A stretch of 64,000 nucleotides of DNA from Arthrobacter sp. OY3WO11 (GTDB lineage Bacteria > Actinomycetota > Actinomycetes > Actinomycetales > Micrococcaceae): positions 128,079-192,078 of the forward strand of contig NZ_LWLP01000001.1 of NCBI RefSeq assembly GCF_001641125.1, given 5' to 3'. A program made the translations under genes and the position numbers. Each line of letters opens with the position of its first letter. The stretch's first letter is position 1. Shown here piece by piece: positions 9,443-18,078 of the stretch. The notes under the pieces were generated by a model. It had not been told where the DNA came from. It did not search any database and saw only the letters and a list, made by a program, of their open reading frames with translations.

Positions 9443-11326
9443 TCAGGTTCGGTGCAGCGAGTCGTACTGGACCGCGTGCCGGACCGGGGCGTTGGGCGCC
9501 CCGTACCCGTCGTAGCCGCCGCGGCGTTCCACCATTTCAAAGAACACACTGCCCACCGTGGCGGTGTAGAAGTGGAGGAATTCGCCGTCGGCGTCGCGGT
9601 CATAGAGGAGGTTGAGCTCCTGCAGGGTGGCCAGGAACCCGGGTTCGAGGTCGAACCGGGCGTCCAGGTCCTCGTAGTAGTTCGCCGGGATCTGCAGGAA
9701 TTCAAGGCCCCGGTCCCGGGCGGCCCGGGCGGTTGCCACGAGGTCATCCACGGCGAACGCGATGTGCTCCTGGTAGGTCTTGCGGACTTCGCTGCGGGCC
9801 TGCTGCACCGGTGCCAGGTTCAGCACCAGCCGGACGGCGGCGTCCGAGGTGGTCATCACCTGCGAGCGCACCAGCCCGCTGGGGCTGGGCACTTCGGCGA
9901 AGGGCTGCGGTTCCAGCGCAAGGGCGCTGGCGTAGAAGAGGACGGCCTCGTCGAAGTGCTGCCACGGCTGGGCAAGGTTGACGTGGTCGATGACCGCAGC
10001 GGCACCCGGACCGCCGGAAGGAGTCCGGTGCTCCAGGCCTTCCCCGAATTCACGGGTCCAGGCGGCCGTGCCGTCAGGGCTGCCCTGGCACAGGAAGATT
10101 TCCGTTGAGTCCGGTGCGGAGATGCCCTGGAAGACTTCCTCGTCGGCCTGGACCTTGCGGGCAACCACGGGAGCCTTGAGCTGCTGGGCCCGCGCGGAGG
10201 CAATCACGGGTGAATCGACGTCGAACCCCAAAGCGGCGATCGACGGTTCAGCGTGCGATGCCGCCTGCTCGTTGATGATCACGCGCGCCTGGCCCATGGT
10301 CCACAGCTGCACGTCCTTGGTGCGGTGCCGGCCCTCGAACCCGAAGCCGAGCTGCCCCAGGAGCTTCTCAAGCTGGGCGGTATCGTCCGCTTTGACCTCG
10401 GCGAAGTTGAATCCCGCCGGTTCGCTGACCTTGGGCAGCGTGGCGAGTTCCATAGGATAACGACGGCGGGAGGCAGCACTGCCGCCCCCTGCGGCTTCCG
10501 CGCCGCCTGCCAGCCATGTGGCGCTCTGTTCCTCCAGCCAGATGAGCGAGCGCATGGCGTCCACGGCGGTGCGGTCCACGTCCGACTGGCGGAAGACGTC
10601 GTTGAAGACCTCCAGGGAGACCGGGCCGGAATAGCCCGCCCGGACCACGTGGCCCATGAACTTGGCCAGCTCGAACTGCCCCTCCCCCGGGAACACGCGG
10701 TAGTGGCGGCTCCAGGACAGCACGTCCATGGAGAGCTTCGGGGCGTCCGCAACCTGGACGAAGAAAATCTTCTCCGGGTTGAGCATTTCAATCGGCGCGG
10801 TGTCCCAGTCGCGGGACAGGATGTGGAAAGAGTCCAGGCAGGTGCCGAAGTTGGGGTGGTCCACCATCTCCACCAGGCGGTAGGCGTGCTCGTAGTCGTT
10901 GACGTACTTGCCCCAGGCCAGGGCCTCGTAGGCGACCTTGATTCCGTGGTCCCCGGCCAGCTGCGCGAGCTCGGTAAGCTGCGCGGCGCGGAGGGCATCG
11001 TCGTCGATGGTGGCCGTGGCGACGTTCGAGCAGACCAGGATGGTGTCCATGCCCAGGCGGGACATCAGGTTGAACTTTGCTTCGGCCCGGCGGAGGTTGG
11101 CCTTCAGCAGGTCCGGGGTGACGCCGTCGAAATCCCGGAACGGCTGGTAGAGGTCCAGCCCCAGTCCAAGGTCTGCGGCCATGGCCCGGACGTCCCCGGG
11201 GCTCAGCGGTGAGGTGACCAGGTCCTGTTCAAAGATTTCGATGCCGTCGAACCCTGCGATGGCACAGGCCTGCATCTTCTCCTTGAGGGTGCCGGAGAGG
11301 CAGACGGTGGCGATTCCGGTGCGCAT
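9443..11326 (-). CDS. qsuB: 3-dehydroshikimate dehydratase, two-domain (QsuB type)
   Basis: Makes protocatechuate from 3-dehydroshikimate and so links quinate/shikimate to the beta-ketoadipate pathway. 627 residues. The N-terminal half (about 1-280) is a xylose-isomerase-like TIM barrel, with GFDGIEIFEQDL, SMDVLSWSRHYRVFPGEGQFEL and SLEVFNDVFRQ. The C-terminal half (about 300-615) resembles 4-hydroxyphenylpyruvate dioxygenase (VOC fold), with IDHVNLAQPW, a metal-type His and NLLYDRDADGEFLHFYTA near the end. The start codon shares one base with the stop of the upstream dehydrogenase. Confidence 0.9.
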   Translation of the reverse strand: MRTGIATVCLSGTLKEKMQACAIAGFDGIEIFEQDLVTSPLSPGDVRAMAADLGLGLDLYQPFRDFDGVTPDLLKANLRRAEAKFNLMSRLGMDTILVCSNVATATIDDDALRAAQLTELAQLAGDHGIKVAYEALAWGKYVNDYEHAYRLVEMVDHPNFGTCLDSFHILSRDWDTAPIEMLNPEKIFFVQVADAPKLSMDVLSWSRHYRVFPGEGQFELAKFMGHVVRAGYSGPVSLEVFNDVFRQSDVDRTAVDAMRSLIWLEEQSATWLAGGAEAAGGGSAASRRRYPMELATLPKVSEPAGFNFAEVKADDTAQLEKLLGQLGFGFEGRHRTKDVQLWTMGQARVIINEQAASHAEPSIAALGFDVDSPVIASARAQQLKAPVVARKVQADEEVFQGISAPDSTEIFLCQGSPDGTAAWTREFGEGLEHRTPSGGPGAAAVIDHVNLAQPWQHFDEAVLFYASALALEPQPFAEVPSPSGLVRSQVMTTSDAAVRLVLNLAPVQQARSEVRKTYQEHIAFAVDDLVATARAARDRGLEFLQIPANYYEDLDARFDLEPGFLATLQELNLLYDRDADGEFLHFYTATVGSVFFEMVERRGGYDGYGAPNAPVRHAVQYDSLHRT

Positions 11327-12207
11327 CAGGCAGCCACCCCTTCTGCGGCCACGAGCTCCAGGAAGTGCGAGCGCATGCGGTCCGGATCGGGTTCCAGGCC
11401 CGTGAAGATGCGGAAGGCGTCGGCGGCCTGGCCCACGGCCATCCGGCCGCCGTCCAGGACCTCGCAGCCCTTGGCGCGGGCGCCCCGGACGAGTTCGGTG
11501 TCGATGGGGCGGTACACGATGTCCGCCACCCAGTGCCTGGACTCCAGCAGCTCCAGGTCCAGTGGGACGCCGGGGTGGGCGGCCATGCCCACGGGGGTGC
11601 AGTGCACCAGGCCGTCGGCCGGCGGCATCAGCTGCGGCAGCTCCGCCGTCGTGCGCGCCACAACGGCGCTGTCCGGGAAGAAGCCGGCCAGTTCCGCTGC
11701 CCGGGCGGCGCCGCGGGCGGCGTCCATGTCCACGAGGTCCAGGTGGCGGACCCCGGCGGTGAGGAGGGCGTAGGCCACGGCGGAACCGGCCCCGCCGGCG
11801 CCAAGCTGGACCACGCGGTCCAGCTTGGCGCCGGGAAGTCCCGAGGAGAGGGCCGCGGCAAAGCCGGAAAAGTCGGTGTTGTGGCCTATGAACCGGCCAT
11901 CATCGATCACCACGGTATTAACAGCGCCGAGCCGCACGGCGTCCGGGGTTACCTCATCCAGGTGCTGCAGGACCAGCTGCTTGCAGGGGTGGGTGATGTT
12001 CAGGCCGTTGAAGCCGAGGTTCCTGGCACTGCGCAGCAGCTCTCCCACGGATTCGCCGGGAAGGCCGAGTTCCACGAGGTCGATGGGCCGATAGAGGTAG
12101 CGCAGGCCCTGCACATCCCCTTCACGCTCGTGCATGGGCGGGGTGAGTGACGGCATCACACCATCGCCAACCAGTCCCACCAGGTAGGACTCAGTTCGAT
12201 TACTCAT
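11326..12207 (-). CDS. qsuD: Quinate/shikimate dehydrogenase, copy 2
   Basis: First gene of the quinate-pca operon. 293 residues, starting at ATG 12207 with AAAGGAG 8 bases upstream. It has Ser-Leu-Thr near residue 20, catalytic Lys76 in NITHPCKQ (the His-containing version common in catabolic quinate/shikimate dehydrogenases), the loop GAGGAG and an Asp (VDMDAARG) indicating NAD+. It is coupled to qsuB by a TGATG overlap. Being upstream of the dehydratase supports a role in quinate/shikimate oxidation rather than aromatic amino acid synthesis. Confidence 0.88.
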   Translation of the reverse strand: MSNRTESYLVGLVGDGVMPSLTPPMHEREGDVQGLRYLYRPIDLVELGLPGESVGELLRSARNLGFNGLNITHPCKQLVLQHLDEVTPDAVRLGAVNTVVIDDGRFIGHNTDFSGFAAALSSGLPGAKLDRVVQLGAGGAGSAVAYALLTAGVRHLDLVDMDAARGAARAAELAGFFPDSAVVARTTAELPQLMPPADGLVHCTPVGMAAHPGVPLDLELLESRHWVADIVYRPIDTELVRGARAKGCEVLDGGRMAVGQAADAFRIFTGLEPDPDRMRSHFLELVAAEGVAA

Positions 12208-12290
12208 CCGTGCAGCTCCTTTGGTACGGCACCGGGCAGGAGCAGTGCGCCAAGCGGGTGCTGCTGCTGCGGGTGTTGAAAGTTACGGTA

Positions 12291-12334
12291 CTACATTTGT
12301 TCACTCAGCGCACTCTTGTTCTACATTCGAACAA
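12291..12334. promoter_or_regulatory. Candidate IclR-type operator upstream of the quinate-pca operon
   Basis: A perfect palindrome TTGTTC-N7-GAACAA lies at 12316-12334, between the qsuD start and the end of the upstream regulator. The heptamer CTACATT occurs at 12291 and again at 12321, exactly 30 bases apart. IclR regulators often bind such spaced pseudo-palindromes, and two IclR genes flank the operon. Confidence 0.5.
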
Positions 12335-12342
12335 ACAGTGGG

Positions 12343-13170
12343 TCAGCGCTGCGGCAGGCGGGCTGCGAGCTCGGCAGCCGCCTCCTGCAGCAGCGGGACG
12401 CACGCCGCCAGTTCCTCCAGGCCCATGCGGAAGACGGGGACCGCGGTCGCAAGGGAAGCGAAGGCGTGTCCTTGGGAGTTGAGGAGGGGAACGGCGACGG
12501 CACGCATGCCCATCTCGTTTTCCTCGTCCATGACGGCATACCCCTGGCGCCGGACCTTCTCTATTTCCGCGCGGAAGGCGTCCCGGTCCGCGATGGACTT
12601 TTCGGTGAGCTGCTCCAGGGGCAGGTCCTCCAGCAGCCGCTCGCGTTCGGCGTCCTCCGCAAAGGCAACCAGCACTTTTCCGACGGCGGTAGTGGAGAGG
12701 GAGCCCAGGTGGCCGGGGTCACTGGTCACCCGGAACATCTGCGGACCGTCCACCTTGTTGACCGTGAGGTGGTGGTGGCCGTCGCGGACGCTGAGGATGG
12801 TGGCCTCGCCCGTCTGTTCCGTGACCCGGCGCAGGACCGGCATCGCCGTGCCGGCGAAACCGTGGTGGTTGGAGACCCGCTGGCCCAGCTGGAAGATCCG
12901 CAGCCCCAGGTGGTAGCGGCGGCCGTCCGGCTCGTAGTCCACAAAGCCGTCGCGGGTCAGCGAACCCAGCAGGCGGTACGTGGTACTGAAGGGCAGCTCG
13001 GCCCGCCGGGAAATCTCCGCAGCACTGGCCCCGCGCGGCTCATCACCCAGGAGGACCAGGAGGCCCAGGGCCTTGCCCACCATGTCCGTGCGGTCCGCCT
13101 TGGCCGCCTTGGTGTCCGTGGGGGTGTCAGCAGATACGTCATTGTCCGCTGTGGTTTGGTTCACACTCAT
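12343..13170 (-). CDS. IclR-family transcriptional regulator
   Basis: Second IclR protein of the cluster, between the quinate-pca operon and a divergent MFS transporter. The start chosen is ATG 13170 (MSVNQTT); ATG 13188 is the alternative, and neither has a strong ribosome site. About 275 residues: a winged helix (about 30-90) with SAAEISRRAELPFSTTYRLLGSLTRDGFV, then the effector domain with VNKVDGPQMFRV, STTAVGKVLVAF and MDEENEMGMRAVAVPL. It probably controls the transporter and possibly qsuD. The ligand is unknown; quinate or shikimate would fit the location. Confidence 0.8.
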   Translation of the reverse strand: MSVNQTTADNDVSADTPTDTKAAKADRTDMVGKALGLLVLLGDEPRGASAAEISRRAELPFSTTYRLLGSLTRDGFVDYEPDGRRYHLGLRIFQLGQRVSNHHGFAGTAMPVLRRVTEQTGEATILSVRDGHHHLTVNKVDGPQMFRVTSDPGHLGSLSTTAVGKVLVAFAEDAERERLLEDLPLEQLTEKSIADRDAFRAEIEKVRRQGYAVMDEENEMGMRAVAVPLLNSQGHAFASLATAVPVFRMGLEELAACVPLLQEAAAELAARLPQR

Positions 13171-13186
13171 GCATCGATGTTCCCAC

Positions 13187-13251
13187 ATAGTGAGAGTTAT
13201 TTCTAGATAGTGATTATTTTCTTGACAGGTGACCGCACTCACAGACACTAT
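13187..13251. promoter_or_regulatory. Divergent control region with ATAGTGA repeats
   Basis: ATAGTGA occurs at 13187 and 13207 in direct orientation, 20 bases apart. The inverted hexamer CACTAT is at 13246-13251. A good -35 hexamer TTGACA (13222-13227) points toward the transporter, with only a poor -10 about 18 bases later. This layout suggests a regulated promoter bound by the neighbouring IclR protein. Confidence 0.4.
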
Positions 13252-13397
13252 TGCTGTATCGCACAAGTAGCTCCCACCATGTGGCTACTGCCCGGGTTAT
13301 CCCGCACCTATGCCGAGCCGCGCCTCCACCCGAAGGCAGCGCCGGCTGCGAGCCCCCTGATCCATCCGCGACAAAGTCGTCACATCTAAGGAACTCC

Positions 13398-14717
13398 ATG
13401 AGCCAGACACTTCCGTCCGCCGAGCCAGGCATTGCCGCCCCGGCCGGGACGCCGAAGAAGGCCGCCCTCGCCAGCTTCCTGGGCAGCGCCGTCGAATACT
13501 ACGACTTCTTCATTTTCGGATCCGCCGCCGCGCTGATCTTCCCCACGGTCTTCTTCCCGGATGCTGACGCCAACGCGGCCATCATGTCCTTCGCCACGTT
13601 CGGGTTCGCCTACGTGGCCCGCCCCGTGGGCGCCGTGATCCTGGGCCACTTCGGCGACAGGGTGGGCCGGCAGAAGGTCCTGATGTTCACCCTCCTGCTG
13701 ATGGGTGCCTCCACCTTCCTCATCGGCTGCCTGCCGGACTTCAACACCGTTGGCTGGTGGGCTCCCGCCCTGCTGGTCCTCGCCCGGCTCTGCCAGGGCC
13801 TGTCCGCCGCCGGCGAGCAGGCCGGCGCCTCATCCATGACGCTGGAACACGCCCCGGACAACCGCCGCTCCTTCTTCACCTCCTGGACCCTCACCGGCAC
13901 CCAGGGCGGCCAGATCCTCGCAGCACTGGTCTTCATCCCCGTCCTGGCCCTCCCGGACGAGATCAAGTACGGCATCGGCTGGCGTATTCCGTTCTGGCTG
14001 AGCGCCGTCGTGGTTGTTGTTGCCTTCTTCATCCGGCGCACCCTGCACGAGCCGCCGGCCTTCGAGGAAGCGCAGAAGACCGCCCAGATTTCGAAGCTCC
14101 CGGTTGCCGACCTGCTCAAGGCCCACTGGCGAGACGTCCTCCGCGTGATCTGCTGCGCCTTCATCGCCGCCGTGTCCACGGTGTTCGGCACCCTTGCCAT
14201 CAGCTACGCCAAGACCGTGGCGGGCGTGGACGGAACCACAACCCTCTGGCTGGTCGTCGGCGCCAACTTCGTAGCCCTGGGCACCCAGCCCCTCTTCGGC
14301 ATGCTGGCGGACAGGATCGGCCGCAAGCCCGTCTTCATTTACGGAGCCGTGGCCAGCGCCATCCTGACGCCCGTCTTCCTGCTCAGCCTTGAATCCGGCA
14401 GCGTGCCGCTGATGTTCCTGGCCGCAATCGGCTTCTTCTCCTTCGGCTACGCAGCGTCCAACGCCGTCTGGCCCTCCTTCTATGCGGAGATGTTCAGCAC
14501 CAGGGTCCGCTTCTCCGGCCTGGCCATCGGCACCCAGCTGGGCTTCCTGATGGCAGGTTTCGCCCCGGCGATCGTTGCGGCCATGGGCGGGATCCGGCCC
14601 GGCGGCTGGGTGCAGATCAGCATCTTCACCGCCGTGATCTGCGGCATCGCGGCCATCTCGGCGCTGACGGCCAAGGAGTCCTACAAGACCCCCACCACGC
14701 AGCTCGGCCTGAAGTAG
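13398..14717 (+). CDS. MFS metabolite:H+ symporter (ShiA/MHS-like)
   Basis: Probable uptake system for shikimate, quinate or a related acid. 439 residues; ATG 13398 has AAGGAA 5 bases upstream. It opens with AALASFLGSAVEYYDFFIFGSAAALIFP, the signature of the metabolite:H+ symporter group. It then shows the loop 2-3 motif GHFGDRVGRQKVL and its second-half repeat GMLADRIGRKPVF, with about 12 hydrophobic segments. It is divergent from an IclR regulator in the quinate-pca island, and a terminator follows. The exact substrate cannot be read from sequence. Confidence 0.85.
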   Translation: MSQTLPSAEPGIAAPAGTPKKAALASFLGSAVEYYDFFIFGSAAALIFPTVFFPDADANAAIMSFATFGFAYVARPVGAVILGHFGDRVGRQKVLMFTLLLMGASTFLIGCLPDFNTVGWWAPALLVLARLCQGLSAAGEQAGASSMTLEHAPDNRRSFFTSWTLTGTQGGQILAALVFIPVLALPDEIKYGIGWRIPFWLSAVVVVVAFFIRRTLHEPPAFEEAQKTAQISKLPVADLLKAHWRDVLRVICCAFIAAVSTVFGTLAISYAKTVAGVDGTTTLWLVVGANFVALGTQPLFGMLADRIGRKPVFIYGAVASAILTPVFLLSLESGSVPLMFLAAIGFFSFGYAASNAVWPSFYAEMFSTRVRFSGLAIGTQLGFLMAGFAPAIVAAMGGIRPGGWVQISIFTAVICGIAAISALTAKESYKTPTTQLGLK

Positions 14718-14761
14718 CACTTCCACCGGACAGGACACCGTTCCAGCCCGGTTTTCAGACC

Positions 14762-14797
14762 GGAAAGCCCGCCATTCCCCCAAATGGCGGGCTTTCC
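14762..14797. terminator. Bidirectional terminator between symporter and DNA ligase
   Basis: A perfect 15-bp stem (GGAAAGCCCGCCATT at 14762-14776 with its complement at 14783-14797) has a 6-base loop. It sits between two convergent genes. Confidence 0.85.
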
Positions 14798-14883
14798 CCA
14801 TTGAAAAACGGGCTGTACTGGCGCCGCTAAAGCAAGCACGGACGACGGCGGGTGGCCGGGGAGGGCACGCCGCCTGCCGGACG

Positions 14884-15969
14884 CTAGGCCCGGCCGGTCT
14901 CCAGCACCGATGCCAGGTCGAAGCTGACCGGCTCCTCCAGCTGCGCGTACGTGCATGATTCCGGGTCCCGGTCAGGCCGCCAGCGGTTGAACTGGGCCGT
15001 GTGCCGGAACCGGTCCCCCTCCATGTGGTCATACCGCACCTCCACCACCAGTTCCGGGCGCAGCGGCACAAAGGACAGGTCCTTGCCGGCGCTCCAGCGG
15101 CTGCCCTCGGCGTTGCGTGGCGTCCGTTCCCCCTCCGCCTGCTTGGCCCACGCCCACGGATGGTTGTCGAAGTCGGTCACCAGCGGCTGGAGCTGCTCGA
15201 ACAGTTCCCGGCGCCGCTTCATGGGGAAGGCGCCGATCACGCCCACGCTGGCCAGGCCGCCGTCGTCCTTGTACAAACCCAGCAGCAGCGAACCGATTAC
15301 ATCCGGCCCGCTCTTGTGCAGGCGGTAACCGGCCACCACGCAGTCGGCGGTGCGCTCGTGCTTGGTCTTGAACATCACCCGCTTGTCCGGCTCGTACGTA
15401 CCGTCCAGGCGCTTGGCCACGATCCCGTCCAGCCCGGCGCCCTCGAACTGCCGGAACCATTGCTCCGCCGTGTCCTTGTCCGTGGTCGCGGCAGTGAGGT
15501 GGACGGGGGCCTTGCTTGCGGCGAGGGCTTTTTCCAGGGCCGCGCGCCGCTCGGTGAAGGGCCGGCCGGTGTAGTCGTCGTCGCCCAGGGCCAGAAGATC
15601 GAACGCCACGAAGGAGGCCGGCGTCTGGGAAGCGAGCAGCTTGACCCGGCTGGCTGCGGGGTGGATGCGCTGCTGCAGCGCGTCGAAATCGAGGCGGTCA
15701 CCGGCGGAGCCCACCAGGATAATTTCGCCGTCCACCACGCAGCGCGGGGGCAGGTTGTCCTTCAGCGCCTCAACGAGCTCGGGGAAGTAGCGGGTCATCG
15801 GCTTTTCGTTGCGGCTGCCGATTTCCAGCTCGTCGCCGTCACGGAAGATGATGGACCGGAAGCCGTCCCACTTGGGTTCGTAACTGAGCTCCCCGTCCGG
15901 GACGCCGCTGACGGCCTTGGCGAGCATGGGCGGGACGGGCGGCATCACGGGAAGTTCCATGGTGCCCAT
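14884..15969 (-). CDS. ATP-dependent DNA ligase (LigC-like)
   Basis: Stand-alone ATP-dependent DNA ligase of about 361 residues, likely a repair enzyme acting beside the NAD-dependent LigA. The adenylated lysine is in EPKWDGFRS (about Lys33). Further nucleotidyltransferase motifs are VVDGEIIL, FVAFDLLAL, GLDGIVAKRLD and VMFKTKHERTADCVV, followed by an OB-fold region. ATG 15969 or 15960 could be the start; neither has a clear ribosome site. The size and lack of fused polymerase or nuclease domains point to LigC rather than LigD. Confidence 0.88.
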   Translation of the reverse strand: MGTMELPVMPPVPPMLAKAVSGVPDGELSYEPKWDGFRSIIFRDGDELEIGSRNEKPMTRYFPELVEALKDNLPPRCVVDGEIILVGSAGDRLDFDALQQRIHPAASRVKLLASQTPASFVAFDLLALGDDDYTGRPFTERRAALEKALAASKAPVHLTAATTDKDTAEQWFRQFEGAGLDGIVAKRLDGTYEPDKRVMFKTKHERTADCVVAGYRLHKSGPDVIGSLLLGLYKDDGGLASVGVIGAFPMKRRRELFEQLQPLVTDFDNHPWAWAKQAEGERTPRNAEGSRWSAGKDLSFVPLRPELVVEVRYDHMEGDRFRHTAQFNRWRPDRDPESCTYAQLEEPVSFDLASVLETGRA

Positions 15970-16021
15970 TCTTGCCCGCGGACGTGCCCCGGCGTAAGAC
16001 CACCGCAAACAAGGTTCAGGC

Positions 16022-16945
16022 TCAGCCCGCCAGCAGCCACACGATGAGGATCAGCGACGGCGCCGCTGCCGCCGTGGACAGCAGGATGGTTTCCCGTGCC
16101 ACGGCGACCCCCCGCCCGTATTTGCCCGCGAACAGGAACACGTTCTGGGCCGTGGGTAGGGCCGCCATGAGCACCACGCCCAGGAGCATCTGCTGGTCCA
16201 GGTTGAAGAGGAAGCGTCCGACGGCGAACGCCACCGCGGGCATCACCGCGGACTTCAGCGCGGTGGCCGTAAGGATCTCCGCCGTGTGCCCGCCGCTTTG
16301 CAGCATCCGGGTGCCGTGCAGGGACATGCCGAAGGCCAGCAGCACCACCGGAACGGCTGCACCGCCCAGGAGGTTCAGGGGTGCCATCACAGGACCGGGA
16401 AGTTCCACCTTGAACGCGGCCAGGACCACGCCCAGCAGGGAGGCGATGATCATCGGGTTGCGGAAGGGCTGGGAGAGCAGCAGTCGGGGTGACACCCGGC
16501 CGGCCGCGGAGAAGTCCAGCAGGGTGAGGACCAGGGGCGCGAACAGGAGCAGCTGGACCAGCAGGACCGGTGCCACCGGAGTGGCATCGCCCAGGGCGTA
16601 CAGGGTGATGGGGATGCCGATGTTGTTGGCATTGACATAGGAACTGGCCATCGCGCCGATGGCGGTCTCGGCCAGCGGCCGCCGGAACCACAGCCGGCTG
16701 GCCAGCACGTACAGCAGCGCCGTGGCGGACGCCGTGACCAGGGCCAGCGGAACGTAGGCGGAAAAGACCACCGTGAGGTCCGATTCCAGGACCACCGTAA
16801 ACAGCAGGACGGGATTGGTGATGAAGAAGGCCGTACGGGTGAGCGCCGAGACCGTGGGCTCCCCGCCCAGCCCGCAGCGCGCGGCAATGTACCCCACAGC
16901 GATCACGGCGCCGATCACCGCAAGCCCCACCAGCACACCGCCCAC
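16022..16945 (-). CDS. AEC-family (auxin efflux carrier-like) transporter
   Basis: Integral membrane carrier of the AEC family, whose bacterial members move malonate, malate or other small organic acids. The start is taken as GTG 16945, with AAGGAA 9 bases upstream, although the frame is open to 17056; this gives about 307 residues. It has about ten hydrophobic segments in the typical 5+5 arrangement, including FFITNPVLLFTVV in the first half and QPFRNPMIIASLLGVVLA and AALPTAQNVFLFA in the second. It is divergent from an oxidoreductase gene. Substrate unknown. Confidence 0.8.
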   Translation of the reverse strand: MGGVLVGLAVIGAVIAVGYIAARCGLGGEPTVSALTRTAFFITNPVLLFTVVLESDLTVVFSAYVPLALVTASATALLYVLASRLWFRRPLAETAIGAMASSYVNANNIGIPITLYALGDATPVAPVLLVQLLLFAPLVLTLLDFSAAGRVSPRLLLSQPFRNPMIIASLLGVVLAAFKVELPGPVMAPLNLLGGAAVPVVLLAFGMSLHGTRMLQSGGHTAEILTATALKSAVMPAVAFAVGRFLFNLDQQMLLGVVLMAALPTAQNVFLFAGKYGRGVAVARETILLSTAAAAPSLILIVWLLAG

Positions 16946-17085
16946 GCGTGGTACTTCCTTCCAGCTCCGCCGCCTGCGCAGGAGTTCCGGGAAGCGCAGT
17001 ACTACAAGCCTAAAACTTATCGGACAAGTGGCGCCGGGCAGGCCAGCCCTCGACACGGCACCCTTCCGGACGGTAGAGGTTAACG

Positions 17086-18078
17086 ATGGTTACCGTCGGC
17101 TTCCACGCCTCACACGAACAGATCAGTCCCGCCCAACTGCTCAAGGACGTCCAGCACGCGGAACGGGCAGGCTTCGATGCCGCCATGTGCTCCGACCATA
17201 TTGAGCCGTGGTCCGCCCGGCAGGGCCACTCCGGCTTCGCCTGGTCCTGGCTGGGGGCGGCGCTGGCCACCACCAGCCTGCGCTTCGGCGTGGTGACCGC
17301 GCCCGGCCAGCGGTACCACCCCGCCATCATTGCCCACGCCTCTGCCACCCTGGCAAGCATGTTTCCGGAGCGCTTCTGGATGGCACCCGGCAGCGGCGAG
17401 AACATGAACGAGCACGTCACCGGCGATGCCTGGCCGCCCAAAGAGGTGCGGCAGCGCCGGCTTGAAGAGTGTGTGGAAGTGATCCGCCGGCTGCACCGGG
17501 GGGAGGAGGTGACCCACCACGGGCTTGTCACCGTGGAACAGGCCCGGATCTGGGACGTTCCGGACTCGCCGCCGCCGCTGATCGCCCCGGCCATCAGCGT
17601 GGAGACCGCCCGCCGCTCTGCCGCCTGGGCGGACGGCCTGGTAACCATCAACCAGCCCGCCGACAAGCTGAGGGACATGCTGGCGGCGTACCGGGACAAC
17701 GGCGGCCGCGGCAAGGCCGTGCTGCAGGTGCACCTGTCCTGGGCCCCCCGTGAACAGGACGCGGCAGCCATTGCACTGGACCAGTGGCGGACCAACACCT
17801 TCGCCCCGCCGGTCCCCTGGGACCTCCCCACAGCCGGGCATTTCGACGGCGTGAGCGGGCACGTTGGCGAGGACCAGGTCCGCAAGGCGGTCAACGTCTC
17901 GGCGAGCCTGGAGCAGCACGCAGAATGGCTGGCAGGCTACGCAGCCCTGGGCTTCGATGAAATCTACCTCCACTTCGTGGGGCAGGAGCAGGCCCCCTTT
18001 ATCGATGCGTTTGCCACGGACGTCCTTCCGCAGCTGCGCGGCTCGCGGGCCCAGGCACGGGCGCAGGCACCGGCATGA
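17086..18078 (+). CDS. LLM-class flavin oxidoreductase (TIGR03885-like)
   Basis: Luciferase-like monooxygenase-fold protein, 330 residues. Typical segments are VGFHASHEQISPAQLLKD, HAERAGFDAAMCSDHIEPW, FGVVTAPGQRYHPAIIAHASATL and MAPGSGENMNEHVTGDAWP. It resembles the family of F420-type LLM proteins thought to use a flavin instead (TIGR03885); that assignment is from memory of the family. The stop codon overlaps the start of the GH13 gene by 4 bases, so the two products are probably made together. Substrate unknown. Confidence 0.78.
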   Translation: MVTVGFHASHEQISPAQLLKDVQHAERAGFDAAMCSDHIEPWSARQGHSGFAWSWLGAALATTSLRFGVVTAPGQRYHPAIIAHASATLASMFPERFWMAPGSGENMNEHVTGDAWPPKEVRQRRLEECVEVIRRLHRGEEVTHHGLVTVEQARIWDVPDSPPPLIAPAISVETARRSAAWADGLVTINQPADKLRDMLAAYRDNGGRGKAVLQVHLSWAPREQDAAAIALDQWRTNTFAPPVPWDLPTAGHFDGVSGHVGEDQVRKAVNVSASLEQHAEWLAGYAALGFDEIYLHFVGQEQAPFIDAFATDVLPQLRGSRAQARAQAPA

